The notes: generated by a model from the letters alone, not told the origin. A DNA stretch of 64,000 nt from Clostridiales bacterium (GCA_018364155.1 JAGZMM010000005.1:186001-250000); one strand, 5' to 3'. Counted from the stretch's first letter, positions 25,025 through 35,119 are shown. Translations and numbers: made by a program.

Positions 25025-28000
25025 ATGAGCTCTTTTTTGGCATTCCTTTCTACATGCAGGCAGGGAAAACGCGGATTTACTTTGGTGGAAGTGGTGATCA
25101 CCGCAGCGGTGATCGGAATTTTGGCTGCCATTGCAATCCCGAGCATCCTGACCTACCAGGTAAACCACGAAATGCAGGGCCTCAATGACAAGGCGAAAAC
25201 TGTCTTTCTCGCCATGCAGGACGCCCTGGTGACTTACAAAAACAGCGGCGAATTTAACGATACACTGCAAGAGGCCTTCTATGACAACCCGCATGGCACC
25301 GGCGGGTCGATGGAGAACGTGTCCCTTTCCGGTGTATCGGAGGCATTTGAGGAGTCCAAATCAAATCTTGTGTACATGACTGTCAGTAAAAACGCGGGAA
25401 AAAGCGAGAAACTGGTGGAGCTGATTGAGCCGTATCTGATGGACAAGAGCTTGCTCGACGGCTGCTTTACCGTGGAATTCAATCGGGAAACGGGACTGAT
25501 GTACGCGGTGCTTTACAGCGATCGGGCGGATGCGTTGAGCTACACCGAAGGTGGCAATGAGCGGTCGGGTGTGGTGAACATTTCTGCGCGCACCTACGAC
25601 GACCGAAAGCAGCGCCGGGTGGGTTACTATGGAGATACGCCCACCGGGGCACCGGTGAGCGGGATGGAACGGCCCCGCCCCCAAATACAAAACGGAGAAA
25701 AGCTCTTAGTTACCTGGAACGACTGCGAACCGGCGGGCAGTACGGGGATGAACGTATCCTATACACTTAAGATTCTGCCGGCCGACGGGAAGGGAATCCC
25801 TTACCTGGAACTATCCAACATACTGCTTTCCAAGACCCCCATGCTCCCAGGCGGGCAGCAGACCCTCATTACTCGTACGCCCGTGTATGACCAAAACGGC
25901 AGTATGACCGGCGAAGTGACGGAAAGCTTGCTGTCCCATTCCCTGACCTATGACATGGATAAGAACGAGTTTACTCTGGTCCTGGACGAACTGGTAGGCA
26001 AGAACGGGGGCGTGAGCATCTTTGAGGCCTATCCCACCATTCCTTCCGCAAATATAGTAGCGGTGGTGGAAGCACAGGCATCTGGCTCACCTACCCAAAA
26101 GGGCCAGTCCAATGTAGAGCATTCCTATTATGCCTCTCAGGTAATGACACAGGAGGAGACGATCCGCCGGGTGGCAAATCTGCGGCATTTTAACAACGTC
26201 CGCTACGGAGCAGCTGCCTATCGCTATCTGCAAACCACCGATTTTACCTGGCAGCCAGACCTTTTCGACTTTACCTCCTTTCAGAACTATCCGTCTCGCA
26301 GCGCCGATGGGGTTTTGCTCAAAGAGGCGGAATCCTCCGATGTGTTTGAGGGCCGGTATGACGGCGGCGGATATTTTATCTGTGACCTGCGTTTTGGCGG
26401 GGAAGAGGAAAATCTGGGCTTGTTTGCCCAGGTTGGCCATTCGGGAGAACTGACGAAGATTGCCTTGGTGGATGGCGAGGTCACCGGCGGCGGAAAATAC
26501 ACCGGCGCCCTGGCCGGGATTAACGAGGGGTATATCCATGTGTGTTACACGTCGTCTACTACGGTAGAAGGAAACGGTGTGGTAGGAGGTCTGGCAGGCG
26601 CAAACGACGGCGTGGTGGAAAACTGCTACGTGAACTTCGGCGAGACGACAGACAACGAGTTCTTCGTCAGCATCAAGACCACGATGCCCAAAACTCAAGG
26701 GGTAGGGGGCTTAGTGGGATCCAACTGGACAAACGGCGTTATCCGCACCTCCTATGTCAACGCAATGTTAGCCAATTCCACCCAAGTACTGGAGGAAGCG
26801 GTTCTTAGCCGCATCGGCGGTATCGCAGGCATCAATCAGAATACTGCGTCCGATTCCATCCAGAACACAGTTTTTCTGCAGCAGACCATTTATAACGCAG
26901 CCAAATGGATATATGCGGTGGCAGGCGATTCCGGTTCTCCGGAAGGCCTGACCTATGCGGCCATGACGGAATTTGACGCAGGTAACTTTGTCAACTATCC
27001 GGGCTTTGATCCACAGGTCTGGATACAGGCCATTGCGGACAGTTCCGACCCGCAAGGATATCCCTATCCCCAGCTTGCAGGCATGAAGCATTACCGGGAG
27101 TGGCCGGAAATTGAACAGCTGCCGCCTCCCTATCTGCCCATTTGGAGCCGGTATGAGGAACAGTACCATGAGGGCGGCATGTTCACAGCGTCTCTCGAAC
27201 CGGATACACCCGCCTATCGCGAGCGGTATGTTTTTACCTTCCCGGCCTTGCAGCCCAACCATTTTAAGGACGACGAGCCTTACCGACTGGAGTTCTACGA
27301 CGGCTCCTTTCGCCAAAATGACGAAAAGGCTCCGGTCCTCGTTCTTGAGATTGCGGCTATTGACAATGAACTGAACCCCAGCAATCCCAGATTTACCATG
27401 ACGGTGTCGGATAACGCATTTGGCTTGGTGGGAACCAGTTTTGAAGTCACCATGATCGAAGAAAACGGAATTCCCTACTACGAGATTATTCTCAATGCTG
27501 ACACGCTCGATCGTTTTCATGTGAGCGGTAGCGGATTTTATACCGTGGCGGTACAGTGCGATCGTACGGTGTACGACCAGAATGCTGACCAGCCGCCCAT
27601 TTCCACCAGCCTTTATACGTCGGTGAAGTTCAATCCCCATTTCGGCAATGCAACCGCTGTCGGTTCCTGGACCTTCGGCAGCGTTTCTCATCCTTTTGAA
27701 ACGCGTACTCCCCGCCAATTGCGAAATATTGGCAAAAGTACGGCCGCTGCTAATTATCTCGCAGACGTGTTTTCCCAGACAAACCAGATTGATTTTGCAG
27801 TGTATGCCGGTTCCAAAGGGGTAGGCAACTACCACAAGCCCATCGGACAGATCTGGGAGGAAGGCGTCCCAGAGACGATCGCGCCATTTACCGGCACCTA
27901 TCAGGGCAATCAAAAGGAAATCCGGGGGCTTACCCTGCTGTCTGCCCAACGGCAGGTGGGCCTGTTCGCGGAAAACGCCGGAGTCGTGCAGGAGCTAGTC

Positions 28001-31000
28001 CTGCGCATGCCGGTACTGCGTTCTTCTGCAACAGATGCGTTTGTAGGCGGCATTGCCGCCAAAAATACTGGGACGGTCAGGGCATGTACGGTTGGCCCTG
28101 CCCCTCACACCTCTGATATTTCTGATTTTGCGGGTCTTATGTCCACCTCGTCGAAACTGTCGGTTGTCACCGGCGGCACGGTGGGAGGCATAGTGGGTGA
28201 AAACGTCGGAATTGTGACCGGATGCCTGAACACTGCGCAGATCACCGCAGACACCGATGCCACTGCAGGCGGTTTGGTGGGCAGCAACGATGGAATGGAA
28301 GCGCTGGTGACCCTGAGCTACAATACCGGCGCCGTAGGGACCAGCCCGGGAGCCTCCAATCTGAAGATCGGCGGCGTCCTAGGGAATAATCGCCGGGGTA
28401 CGGTGGATTCCTGTTACAACACCGGGCGGGTGCTGGTGAACCGTGTGGACGAATACGGTATGGTCACACCAATCTCTGCGCAGGGAGTGGTCGGCGGTAT
28501 TGTAGGCGTCAACCAGTCGGGTTCCACGATGCGGTATTCCAGCTCTTTGGGTTACGTGGGCGACATGCAGGCAGGAATTTCTGGCGGCATTGTCGGGCAA
28601 AACGACGGTACCGCTGCTTACTGCGCGTCGGTGGCCAGCGTGCAACATGAGGCCATTGGGCAAAGCGGCTTCTGGTCGAGCGCAACTGTGTGCGAGGCTC
28701 TTTCTGGAGCGGACTTAAAAAGTACGGCTACCATGCTGCCCCGCCTTTCCGCCAACGGCAACAACGTCTATGCTTTCACGAAAACAGCGGAAAACTACTA
28801 TTTCCCGTATGCCTCCCTGCGCATAGCGGAAAATTTCCACCGCACGCCGTTTGAAGAAGCCATTGACACCCATGAGTTTCACTCTCTCTTGACCAATACG
28901 GAGGATCTAGAAATCAGCTGGCTGAAATATCCCGGGGCGTCCAGCTACAAGCTGCTTGTGGAAGGGGACCTGCCCACTGCAGGAGACCCCTCTTATGGTA
29001 TGACGGCGGCGGCTGGCAACCGCAATTCGTTCCAGGCCTTCTCCGCCATCGACGCCAGCAGCTTCCTTGTAGAGCAGCCGGCAGGTGGGTATTTGAACCT
29101 CTCTCATTTTCTTTTGGAACAAAACAAAGGCCTCAACCGGTACCGGGGCCGGCTGAAAATTACACTCTATGCGTACTCGGAAAACGGTAATCTTCTGGCC
29201 AGTCGCACCCATTACGCCCACACCGATTTTGCCAACGATTTGGATGAAACTGGTAAGGTGGTCATGGAAACCATCCAGAAAGGAGACGGCAGCTATGCCC
29301 AAGCTTACCGGATCAGTTCCCCCGCCCATCTGGAGGCCGTTAAATACCGCCTGGATGCGAATTTCGTACAGACCAATGTCATTAGTCTGACAAGCGATTT
29401 TATTTCCGATCGGTACGACCAGAAAACCGGCATGAGCGGCGGCAAGGATATGCACGGCCTCTTTTATCCCATCGGCCGGATGTTCTACTCGGTGGGCGGG
29501 AACGGTGTCACTTACGCTTATGGTACAGGTCAGCCCTTTGACAACCAGGAAATCTCCTCGGTGGGGAACATGAACGACAATCCTGCTGTCAACAGCTGGC
29601 AGGGAATGTTCCGTGGCTATTACGACGGCGGTGGTTATGTCATCACCGGCCTTGCCATGGAAATCGAAGCCACCACCTCCAACAGCTTCTTTACCGGTCT
29701 GTTTGCCACCATTGGGGAAACCGGCGTAGTGCGTAATCTGGCGGTACTCAATAGCAAAGATATGAACATGCGCTTCTCCGGCACCCAGCTGCCGCATCTG
29801 ATGATGGGAAGCATCGCCGGATACAATGCGGGCCTGATTCAAAACTGCTACCGGGACGGCGGCGTGGTCACCGGTACCAGCACCCATGGGCCTACCACCA
29901 TGTCCATTGGCGGCTTGGTGGGATACAATGCCATGACGGGCAACATCTATTCCAGCTATAACAACAGCGATGTGCAGTGTATCAAGTATTATACCCCCGA
30001 CCAGGTGCCTCATAACCGAGGCAACAACACCGGAGGCATCGCCGCCCTGAATGCCGGGCAAATTGCCAATTGCTACAACTCCGGCCGGATTCAAAGCGAT
30101 TATCGCCGTGTAAACAACACCACCAGTCTGACTCCCACCGGGCAGGTTGACAGCAACAATAAGGTCGGCGGCATCGTGGGCGTCAATTATGGCAGCGATA
30201 CCAGCAACATCCGCAGCTGCGGCTATTACCAGCACGATCTAACGCCGGTCATCAATCCCAACAACAGTTCTTATATGAATGACCGGGCAAACTACACGTA
30301 TACGAATTTCAACCGCGTAGTTTACCAGGCATTACCGGCAGCGGGCCTGAGTATCCGCCTTCGCGCCGGTAACCAGAACAACAAATACCTGGTCAACGAT
30401 AACGACAGCGACGTGAAACGAGTGTATGGCATCACTCTGGATAGCGGAAAAAACGGGCAAAAAGCCCAGAATACCTACGGCTATTCCTTTGATCAGCTTT
30501 CCGGCGTACAGGATACCTATTATGCCAGCGACGTCATCCAAAATGCCAACTACTCTGATGCACCGGCCTGGGCGGGAGAGTATCAACCAATTCTCAACCT
30601 GCTCAATACCGACCTCCCCGAAGGGTCCTCCACCTGGCGGCGGCGGACGTCCGACGGGCTGCCGGAGCTTGTGGATAACCCACACAAGGTCACCGATCAA
30701 TTGGCAGCTTCCCAAAACGTGCGGGTTTCCATTCCCGAACAGATCGTTTCTTACCCCATCACCAGCACGGTACAATGGGACGCAGTGGAGAACGCAAAGA
30801 CCTACACCGTCTATATTCAGGAACAAGGGACCAGCAACCGTTCCCGGCTCCTGTCCACCCACGAGCTTACCGCGTCGGTCACGCTGGACAGCTTCTACGC
30901 CGGGCGCAAGTGGGAGTTTATCGTGGTGGCGGACGGATACGCTGATCCGCTTTTAGGCAAAGCGTATCTGGATTCCAACCCAGCTGTCAGCGGCCAGGCA

Positions 31001-32263
31001 GTGGTGCCGCCTTTGCCGGCGCCGGTGCTGATGCTGACAAGCCTGGACGACAGCACAATTCCCTTGGTGGCGGACCTGTCTTGGACAAAGGTGGCAAATG
31101 CCGCCCAGTATGAGCTGTATGTGGACGGGACGCTTACTGCTACCCTTCCTGCAGACGCCACTTCTTATACCCTGTCCCTATTGGAAGGTCAGGCCAATAT
31201 GGTTACCCTTAAAGCGGTCCATGGAGAGGTTCCCACTCTGCAAGCTATTCCCATGGATTTGGGCGTGCGGCGGATTCTGGGGGTATCCTTGGACAGCGGG
31301 AACGTTTCTGCGGATGGCACCACCATCACCTACCATACCGCCGTGCGCTACAGCCCCGCCCTGACACAGGCGGATTCCCTGGAGATCATGGTGCTCGACG
31401 GCAGCACCATTGTCAAACGAGAACAGGTTTCTCTGGCGGGCACGTCAGGCACCTTCGCTTATGACATGGCACTGCCCTATGAACGTATTGCCGGTAAAAC
31501 CTTAACCGTGCGGGTCACCCCCGTCTTTGATTCCTCTTATGTGCCGGTAGAACCCGCCGATACCCTACGCAAGCTTACCAATCCCAAAGATGCCTCGCTG
31601 ACGGTACCCTATTTGCAGCTGCCGATCACGGAGAACCTGACGGCAACGGTGGACGGCGCCAGAGCCACCCTGCGCTGGGACGCGGTAGCCAACAACAGCG
31701 GCTATGAGGTGGTGCTGGAGCATCAAAGCAGCACAGGTGCCAACTTTGGCACCTACCGTACGGTAACGGCAGCGGATGCACTCAGCCATACCTTTGTGTT
31801 GGGCCGGGCAGTGGGGGACGGGGACCGCCTGACGGCTACCGTAATCGCAAAAGGCTCCGACGCCAAGAAAACAGCGGACTCTCTGCCTGCGACCCATACA
31901 GCGGAGTTTTCTCTGCCGGCTGCCGATTGGATTCTCACCGCCGCCGCGGAGGACACCGCTTCTACCTACCGTTTGGTCCTTCATTGGAAGCCGGTGAGCG
32001 GCGCGGTGCGCTATCAGGTGGAAGCGTTGGACGTGCAAAGCGGCGAGATTCTGGTGAATGCCCCGGATGCGTCCCAGACCACCATGACCCAGCTCGGCTT
32101 TACCTTCACAAAGGAAGCAGTGTGGCGGCAGGTGCGGTTGACCATCCGGCCTTATGACCGAAGCGGCAATTCTCTTGATCCCTTGCAGGTGACGGTTGCC
32201 GTTGCCAAGAGAGAAGACGCCCATATCCGGGTATCTGCCCGCCGGCTTCGTTGCGGGCAGTAA
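25025..32263 (+). CDS. Giant prepilin-like protein with GLUG repeats and Fn3-like C-terminus
   Basis: A 2412-residue protein that begins as a type IV prepilin: a 17-residue leader ending RG, then FTLVEVVITAAVIGILAAIA, with Glu at +5 and a hydrophobic helix for prepilin peptidase processing. After a pilin-like stalk (to about residue 200) come beta-rich regions. Three clusters of GLUG motifs follow at about 494-605, 1008-1210 and 1596-1722 (GGLVGSN, GGIVGENVGIVTGC, GGIAALNAGQIANCYNSG). The last 500 residues hold at least four Fn3-like modules (TVQWDAVENAKTYTVYI, ADLSWTKVANAAQYELYV, ATLRWDAVANNSGYEVVL, LVLHWKPVSGAVRYQV). GGAGGA precedes the ATG. It leads a four-gene operon and is probably a surface or pilus-tip adhesin. 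Confidence 0.9.
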   Translation: MSSFLAFLSTCRQGKRGFTLVEVVITAAVIGILAAIAIPSILTYQVNHEMQGLNDKAKTVFLAMQDALVTYKNSGEFNDTLQEAFYDNPHGTGGSMENVSLSGVSEAFEESKSNLVYMTVSKNAGKSEKLVELIEPYLMDKSLLDGCFTVEFNRETGLMYAVLYSDRADALSYTEGGNERSGVVNISARTYDDRKQRRVGYYGDTPTGAPVSGMERPRPQIQNGEKLLVTWNDCEPAGSTGMNVSYTLKILPADGKGIPYLELSNILLSKTPMLPGGQQTLITRTPVYDQNGSMTGEVTESLLSHSLTYDMDKNEFTLVLDELVGKNGGVSIFEAYPTIPSANIVAVVEAQASGSPTQKGQSNVEHSYYASQVMTQEETIRRVANLRHFNNVRYGAAAYRYLQTTDFTWQPDLFDFTSFQNYPSRSADGVLLKEAESSDVFEGRYDGGGYFICDLRFGGEEENLGLFAQVGHSGELTKIALVDGEVTGGGKYTGALAGINEGYIHVCYTSSTTVEGNGVVGGLAGANDGVVENCYVNFGETTDNEFFVSIKTTMPKTQGVGGLVGSNWTNGVIRTSYVNAMLANSTQVLEEAVLSRIGGIAGINQNTASDSIQNTVFLQQTIYNAAKWIYAVAGDSGSPEGLTYAAMTEFDAGNFVNYPGFDPQVWIQAIADSSDPQGYPYPQLAGMKHYREWPEIEQLPPPYLPIWSRYEEQYHEGGMFTASLEPDTPAYRERYVFTFPALQPNHFKDDEPYRLEFYDGSFRQNDEKAPVLVLEIAAIDNELNPSNPRFTMTVSDNAFGLVGTSFEVTMIEENGIPYYEIILNADTLDRFHVSGSGFYTVAVQCDRTVYDQNADQPPISTSLYTSVKFNPHFGNATAVGSWTFGSVSHPFETRTPRQLRNIGKSTAAANYLADVFSQTNQIDFAVYAGSKGVGNYHKPIGQIWEEGVPETIAPFTGTYQGNQKEIRGLTLLSAQRQVGLFAENAGVVQELVLRMPVLRSSATDAFVGGIAAKNTGTVRACTVGPAPHTSDISDFAGLMSTSSKLSVVTGGTVGGIVGENVGIVTGCLNTAQITADTDATAGGLVGSNDGMEALVTLSYNTGAVGTSPGASNLKIGGVLGNNRRGTVDSCYNTGRVLVNRVDEYGMVTPISAQGVVGGIVGVNQSGSTMRYSSSLGYVGDMQAGISGGIVGQNDGTAAYCASVASVQHEAIGQSGFWSSATVCEALSGADLKSTATMLPRLSANGNNVYAFTKTAENYYFPYASLRIAENFHRTPFEEAIDTHEFHSLLTNTEDLEISWLKYPGASSYKLLVEGDLPTAGDPSYGMTAAAGNRNSFQAFSAIDASSFLVEQPAGGYLNLSHFLLEQNKGLNRYRGRLKITLYAYSENGNLLASRTHYAHTDFANDLDETGKVVMETIQKGDGSYAQAYRISSPAHLEAVKYRLDANFVQTNVISLTSDFISDRYDQKTGMSGGKDMHGLFYPIGRMFYSVGGNGVTYAYGTGQPFDNQEISSVGNMNDNPAVNSWQGMFRGYYDGGGYVITGLAMEIEATTSNSFFTGLFATIGETGVVRNLAVLNSKDMNMRFSGTQLPHLMMGSIAGYNAGLIQNCYRDGGVVTGTSTHGPTTMSIGGLVGYNAMTGNIYSSYNNSDVQCIKYYTPDQVPHNRGNNTGGIAALNAGQIANCYNSGRIQSDYRRVNNTTSLTPTGQVDSNNKVGGIVGVNYGSDTSNIRSCGYYQHDLTPVINPNNSSYMNDRANYTYTNFNRVVYQALPAAGLSIRLRAGNQNNKYLVNDNDSDVKRVYGITLDSGKNGQKAQNTYGYSFDQLSGVQDTYYASDVIQNANYSDAPAWAGEYQPILNLLNTDLPEGSSTWRRRTSDGLPELVDNPHKVTDQLAASQNVRVSIPEQIVSYPITSTVQWDAVENAKTYTVYIQEQGTSNRSRLLSTHELTASVTLDSFYAGRKWEFIVVADGYADPLLGKAYLDSNPAVSGQAVVPPLPAPVLMLTSLDDSTIPLVADLSWTKVANAAQYELYVDGTLTATLPADATSYTLSLLEGQANMVTLKAVHGEVPTLQAIPMDLGVRRILGVSLDSGNVSADGTTITYHTAVRYSPALTQADSLEIMVLDGSTIVKREQVSLAGTSGTFAYDMALPYERIAGKTLTVRVTPVFDSSYVPVEPADTLRKLTNPKDASLTVPYLQLPITENLTATVDGARATLRWDAVANNSGYEVVLEHQSSTGANFGTYRTVTAADALSHTFVLGRAVGDGDRLTATVIAKGSDAKKTADSLPATHTAEFSLPAADWILTAAAEDTASTYRLVLHWKPVSGAVRYQVEALDVQSGEILVNAPDASQTTMTQLGFTFTKEAVWRQVRLTIRPYDRSGNSLDPLQVTVAVAKREDAHIRVSARRLRCGQ

Positions 32264-32282
32264 TGAAAAAGGAGAAAATGAG

Positions 32283-32825
32283 ATGGAAAAACGGTTTCGC
32301 AGCAAAGGGGGCGCTTCGCTTGCCATTGTCCTGATTTTCCTGTCCTTTTGCCTGCTGATTGGGTCGAGCGTGCTGCTGTCCGCTTCTTCCAATGTGGGGG
32401 ATTCCCGCAAGGCTGCCAGAGAAGAGCAGGTGTATCTGACGGCCAAATCCGCCGGGCAGCTGCTTAAAGAACAGGTGTCGAAACTAACGCTGACGATGGA
32501 GCAAACTCCAGACGGAAAGATACAAGTCATAAGCGGAAACAATGCGTTATCTCTTTCCAAATTTGCCGTGGCAGCGGTCTCGAGTTTGGCAGGTGGTGCC
32601 GAAGAACAGACCTATCCGGCGACAATAACCGGCGTGTCCGGTATGGACGCGCAGATGGAGTTGACCATGACGAAAGCCTATGATTTGACCGCGGTTATCC
32701 GTGCTAAAGAGGGCAAGGATTCCTACCAGATGACGGCCTACTTCATCGCGGTGACCAAACCGGCAGGGGACGGTATGAAGACAGAAATCAGTTGGCAGTT
32801 CGACCGGTTTGCGGCGGGAAAGTGA
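32283..32825 (+). CDS. GspK/PilX-like pseudopilin-type protein
   Basis: A 180-residue protein with N-terminal RSKGGASLAIVLIFLSFCLLIGSSVLL, a short basic leader and hydrophobic helix like PilX/GspK pseudopilins. The usual Glu at +5 is missing, as in GspK. An amphipathic stretch (RKAAREEQVYLTAKSAGQLL) follows, then a small beta-rich domain of unknown type. AAGGAG lies 8 bases before the ATG. It starts 19 bp after the giant prepilin gene, so it is very likely co-transcribed. Inferred role: tip or initiation component of a pilus-like fibre. Confidence 0.7.
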   Translation: MEKRFRSKGGASLAIVLIFLSFCLLIGSSVLLSASSNVGDSRKAAREEQVYLTAKSAGQLLKEQVSKLTLTMEQTPDGKIQVISGNNALSLSKFAVAAVSSLAGGAEEQTYPATITGVSGMDAQMELTMTKAYDLTAVIRAKEGKDSYQMTAYFIAVTKPAGDGMKTEISWQFDRFAAGK

Positions 32826-32835
32826 GGCTGAGAAC

Positions 32836-33144
32836 ATGAAACGACAGCAATGGCAGTATGGGCGAAAAGGGGAAACCATGGTAGAAGTGGTAGTGAGCAT
32901 TTTGCTGATTTCCCTGGTGGTACTCTCTTTCTCGGTGATGTTTTCCGCCGCCAACAAAATGAACCGCACCGCAGAGGAAATGGACAAAGTTTTTGAAGCT
33001 GACCGCAAGCAGGCGGAAACGGCTGTGCGGGGTACGGACGGCCAAGTGCACATCCAGTTTGACGACGGGCTGTTAAACGGCGGAGCCTGTGGGGTCACGG
33101 TAATTGATGCGGGTCAGCTCAAGGCTTACCGGGCGAAGGAATAA
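32836..33144 (+). CDS. Small prepilin-like protein
   Basis: A 102-residue protein with a prepilin-type N-terminus: KGETMVEVVVSILLISLVVL, with Gly at -1 and Glu at +5. The +1 residue is Glu in place of Phe, which is unusual. The remaining 65 residues are charged and short (TAEEMDKVFEADRKQAET). Only a weak GAGG precedes the ATG; the gene begins 10 bp after its upstream neighbour. It fits a GspI-like minor pseudopilin position, but that is inference from size and order. Confidence 0.68.
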   Translation: MKRQQWQYGRKGETMVEVVVSILLISLVVLSFSVMFSAANKMNRTAEEMDKVFEADRKQAETAVRGTDGQVHIQFDDGLLNGGACGVTVIDAGQLKAYRAKE

Positions 33145-33169
33145 GCGCTTCGAAAGGCGGGTGAAAACC

Positions 33170-33658
33170 ATGTTTGGAAAAAGAAAAACAGGCAAACGGG
33201 GTTTTACGCTGGTGGAAATGATCGTAGCGGTGGCCCTGGTGGGAATTCTGGCGACGAGCCTTGCCGCGCTGATGCCTTCTCTTTTGCGAATTTATCAGAA
33301 AAGCATGGTGCAGGCGGAAAGTAGCATGGTTTCTTCCACGGTTTCCACCAGCCTGCTGGGAGAGCTGCGGTACGGGCAGAATTTTCAGGTGACTGGTGAC
33401 GGGGTTTCCTATGACAGCGTATGTTATGGCGCGGTGACGATGGAGGTTGAGCCGGTTACGGGAGAGTATGGTTATATAGTGCTTCAGGGAAATGGCTTTT
33501 CGGTCAAGCCTTTAGAAGAAAAGCACTATGCCGGGCTGTTGGCAAAAGTGCAGGTGGAAGTGGTGGAGAACACCGCCACCCTTACGCTGAATTTGGCGGA
33601 TCAAACCGGTCAGCTGGTGGATACTTCCGTTTCTAGGTTTGAGCTGCTAAATGGATAA
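33170..33658 (+). CDS. Prepilin-type N-terminal domain protein (GspJ-like)
   Basis: A 162-residue pseudopilin with leader KRKTGKRG, then FTLVEMIVAVALVGILATSL: a standard prepilin cleavage and methylation motif with Glu at +5. The C-terminal domain is beta-rich (VSYDSVCYGAVTMEVEPVTGE). Last of the four co-oriented genes; it starts 25 bp after the previous stop. No pilus ATPase, platform protein or prepilin peptidase is in the window, so assembly must use machinery encoded elsewhere. Confidence 0.8.
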   Translation: MFGKRKTGKRGFTLVEMIVAVALVGILATSLAALMPSLLRIYQKSMVQAESSMVSSTVSTSLLGELRYGQNFQVTGDGVSYDSVCYGAVTMEVEPVTGEYGYIVLQGNGFSVKPLEEKHYAGLLAKVQVEVVENTATLTLNLADQTGQLVDTSVSRFELLNG

Positions 33659-33728
33659 AGAAAAATGATTCATAGCGGTTGCCCCTTTTGGCATATAGTT
33701 AAATTATGCGGAGGGAGAGGCGATCGCT

Positions 33729-34601
33729 ATGTTTCGTTGTTACAAAATCAAATGGAAAGTCATCGCGGCGCTGGGGGTATTGCTGCTGGCGTGCTGTATT
33801 TCGGTTCCGGCGATTACCATCGCCACGGCCGACTGCGCCGTACCAGAGGAGGAACATGTGAAAGTCCCCATCGTCATGTACCACAGCGTGCTCAAGGATC
33901 AAAAAATGGATGGAAAATACGTGGTGTCTCCCACCGAGTTTGAAAACGACCTGATATACCTGGAGGAACACGGATACACTACCATCTTCCTGCAGGAGCT
34001 GGTGGACTATGTTTACACCGGCGCGGCGCTCCCGGAAAAGCCGGTGGTCATCACCTTTGACGACGGATATCTCAACAACCTGACCTATGTGCTGCCCATT
34101 CTGCAAAAGCACCAAGCCAAGGCGGAGATCAACATTGTGGGCAGCTATTCCGAACGGTTTTCCAATAATCCCGATCCCAACCCCAATTACGCCCATCTGA
34201 CCTGGGAGGACATCAAGAACTTAGCTGCTTCCGGTTGCTTTGAAATCGGCAGCCACACCTATGATATGCACAGCCAGACCAAGCGCCGGGGCTGTTCAAA
34301 GAAGAAGGGGGAGAGCACGGAGAATTACCAGGCAGCCCTGCGGGCCGACCTTATGGAGAACCAGGATCTTTTGAGTGAGAACTGCGGCATTACTCCCACT
34401 GTGTTTGCCTATCCCTACGGCTATATCAGCGAGGAGTCGGTGCCGGTGCTCAAAGAGCTGGGATTTACCGTGGCGCTTACTTGCTACGAAAAACCCAATT
34501 ACGTTACCCGCGACCCGGAGAAGCTGTATGCGCTCAATCGGTTTAACCGCCCCAGCGGTGTTTCCACCGAGCAGTTCATGAAAAAGCTGCTGGCGGACTG
34601 A
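33729..34601 (+). CDS. Polysaccharide deacetylase (CE4), secreted or membrane-anchored
   Basis: A 290-residue CE4 enzyme with an N-terminal signal anchor (VIAALGVLLLACCISVPAI). Catalytic motifs are intact: TFDDG (base and metal Asp), SHTYDMH (metal His pair) and FAYPYGY. The N-terminal VPIVMYHSV and SPTEFENDLIYLEEHGYTTI segments match the PgaB/IcaB-like subgroup that deacetylates N-acetylated polysaccharides at the cell surface. GGAGAGG precedes the ATG. It lies 70 bp after the pseudopilin genes and could be read from the same transcript; no strong promoter was found. A terminator follows. Confidence 0.9.
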   Translation: MFRCYKIKWKVIAALGVLLLACCISVPAITIATADCAVPEEEHVKVPIVMYHSVLKDQKMDGKYVVSPTEFENDLIYLEEHGYTTIFLQELVDYVYTGAALPEKPVVITFDDGYLNNLTYVLPILQKHQAKAEINIVGSYSERFSNNPDPNPNYAHLTWEDIKNLAASGCFEIGSHTYDMHSQTKRRGCSKKKGESTENYQAALRADLMENQDLLSENCGITPTVFAYPYGYISEESVPVLKELGFTVALTCYEKPNYVTRDPEKLYALNRFNRPSGVSTEQFMKKLLAD

Positions 34602-34613
34602 AAGAAAATCGAG

Positions 34614-34643
34614 AAAGGCCCGTGCAAAAGCACGGGCCTTTTT
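34614..34643. terminator. Terminator between convergent genes
   Basis: AAAGGCCCGTGC pairs with GCACGGGCCTTT, loop AAAA, with T-runs for the plus strand and A-runs that allow use from the minus strand. Confidence 0.88.
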
Positions 34644-34645
34644 GC

Positions 34646-35113
34646 TTAGATCAGTTCTAGAAACCGGTCTCGCTCCAAAAGCGCCTGCCGGAGGGTAAAA
34701 TCCGTTCCTTCTTCGCTGCCCAGCGCCACAAGGGCCAGGCTGCACCGGCGAAGCATGGCAAGGTCCCGGCGTTCCCGGCTGTTCGGGTCTGGCTTCTCGG
34801 AGAAAAACATAATCTGGTCGCATTGGGCCAAAAGGTTCCGGTAAGGCGGGGTGGAGAAGAGGGATTCCTCGTAGTAAGGCAGGCAGGCCTCTAGAAGGAT
34901 GCAGGGATATTCCTTTTTTAGGGCCAGAACAAGAGCCGCAAAGATACAGTCGGCCTCCCCATTAAAACCGCACAGGAAATGGTGGTAGCCCTGATAGACG
35001 GCATTTTCCAGGGATTCGGAAAGCCTTTCCCGGAGAGATGCGGACGAACGAGACAGAGAATCACAGTCGCAGAGAAAGCAAACGGAAGACATAAACATCA
35101 CCACGATACCCAT
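34646..35113 (-). CDS. SLOG-like (YpsA/DUF1273-type) protein
   Basis: A 155-residue protein with a Rossmann-like layout resembling the YpsA/DUF1273 group of SLOG proteins. Visible features are YHHFLCGFNGEADCIFAALV (like the Gly-rich FISGxAxGxD loop), a strand in YPCILLEACLPY, RNLLAQCDQIMFFSE and a C-terminal VALGSEEGT. Such domains bind nucleotides or nucleotide-like signals. Starts at 35095 or 35089 are also possible, and the ribosome site is weak. It is divergent from the XRE regulator gene, with a dyad-rich region between them. Confidence 0.6.
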   Translation of the reverse strand: MGIVVMFMSSVCFLCDCDSLSRSSASLRERLSESLENAVYQGYHHFLCGFNGEADCIFAALVLALKKEYPCILLEACLPYYEESLFSTPPYRNLLAQCDQIMFFSEKPDPNSRERRDLAMLRRCSLALVALGSEEGTDFTLRQALLERDRFLELI

Positions 35114-35119
35114 AATATC

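Noticed and set aside
28907..30235. 442-residue minus-strand frame inside the giant prepilin gene
   Set aside because: Repetitive Gly/Ala/Val product caused by the GLUG repeats on the other strand.
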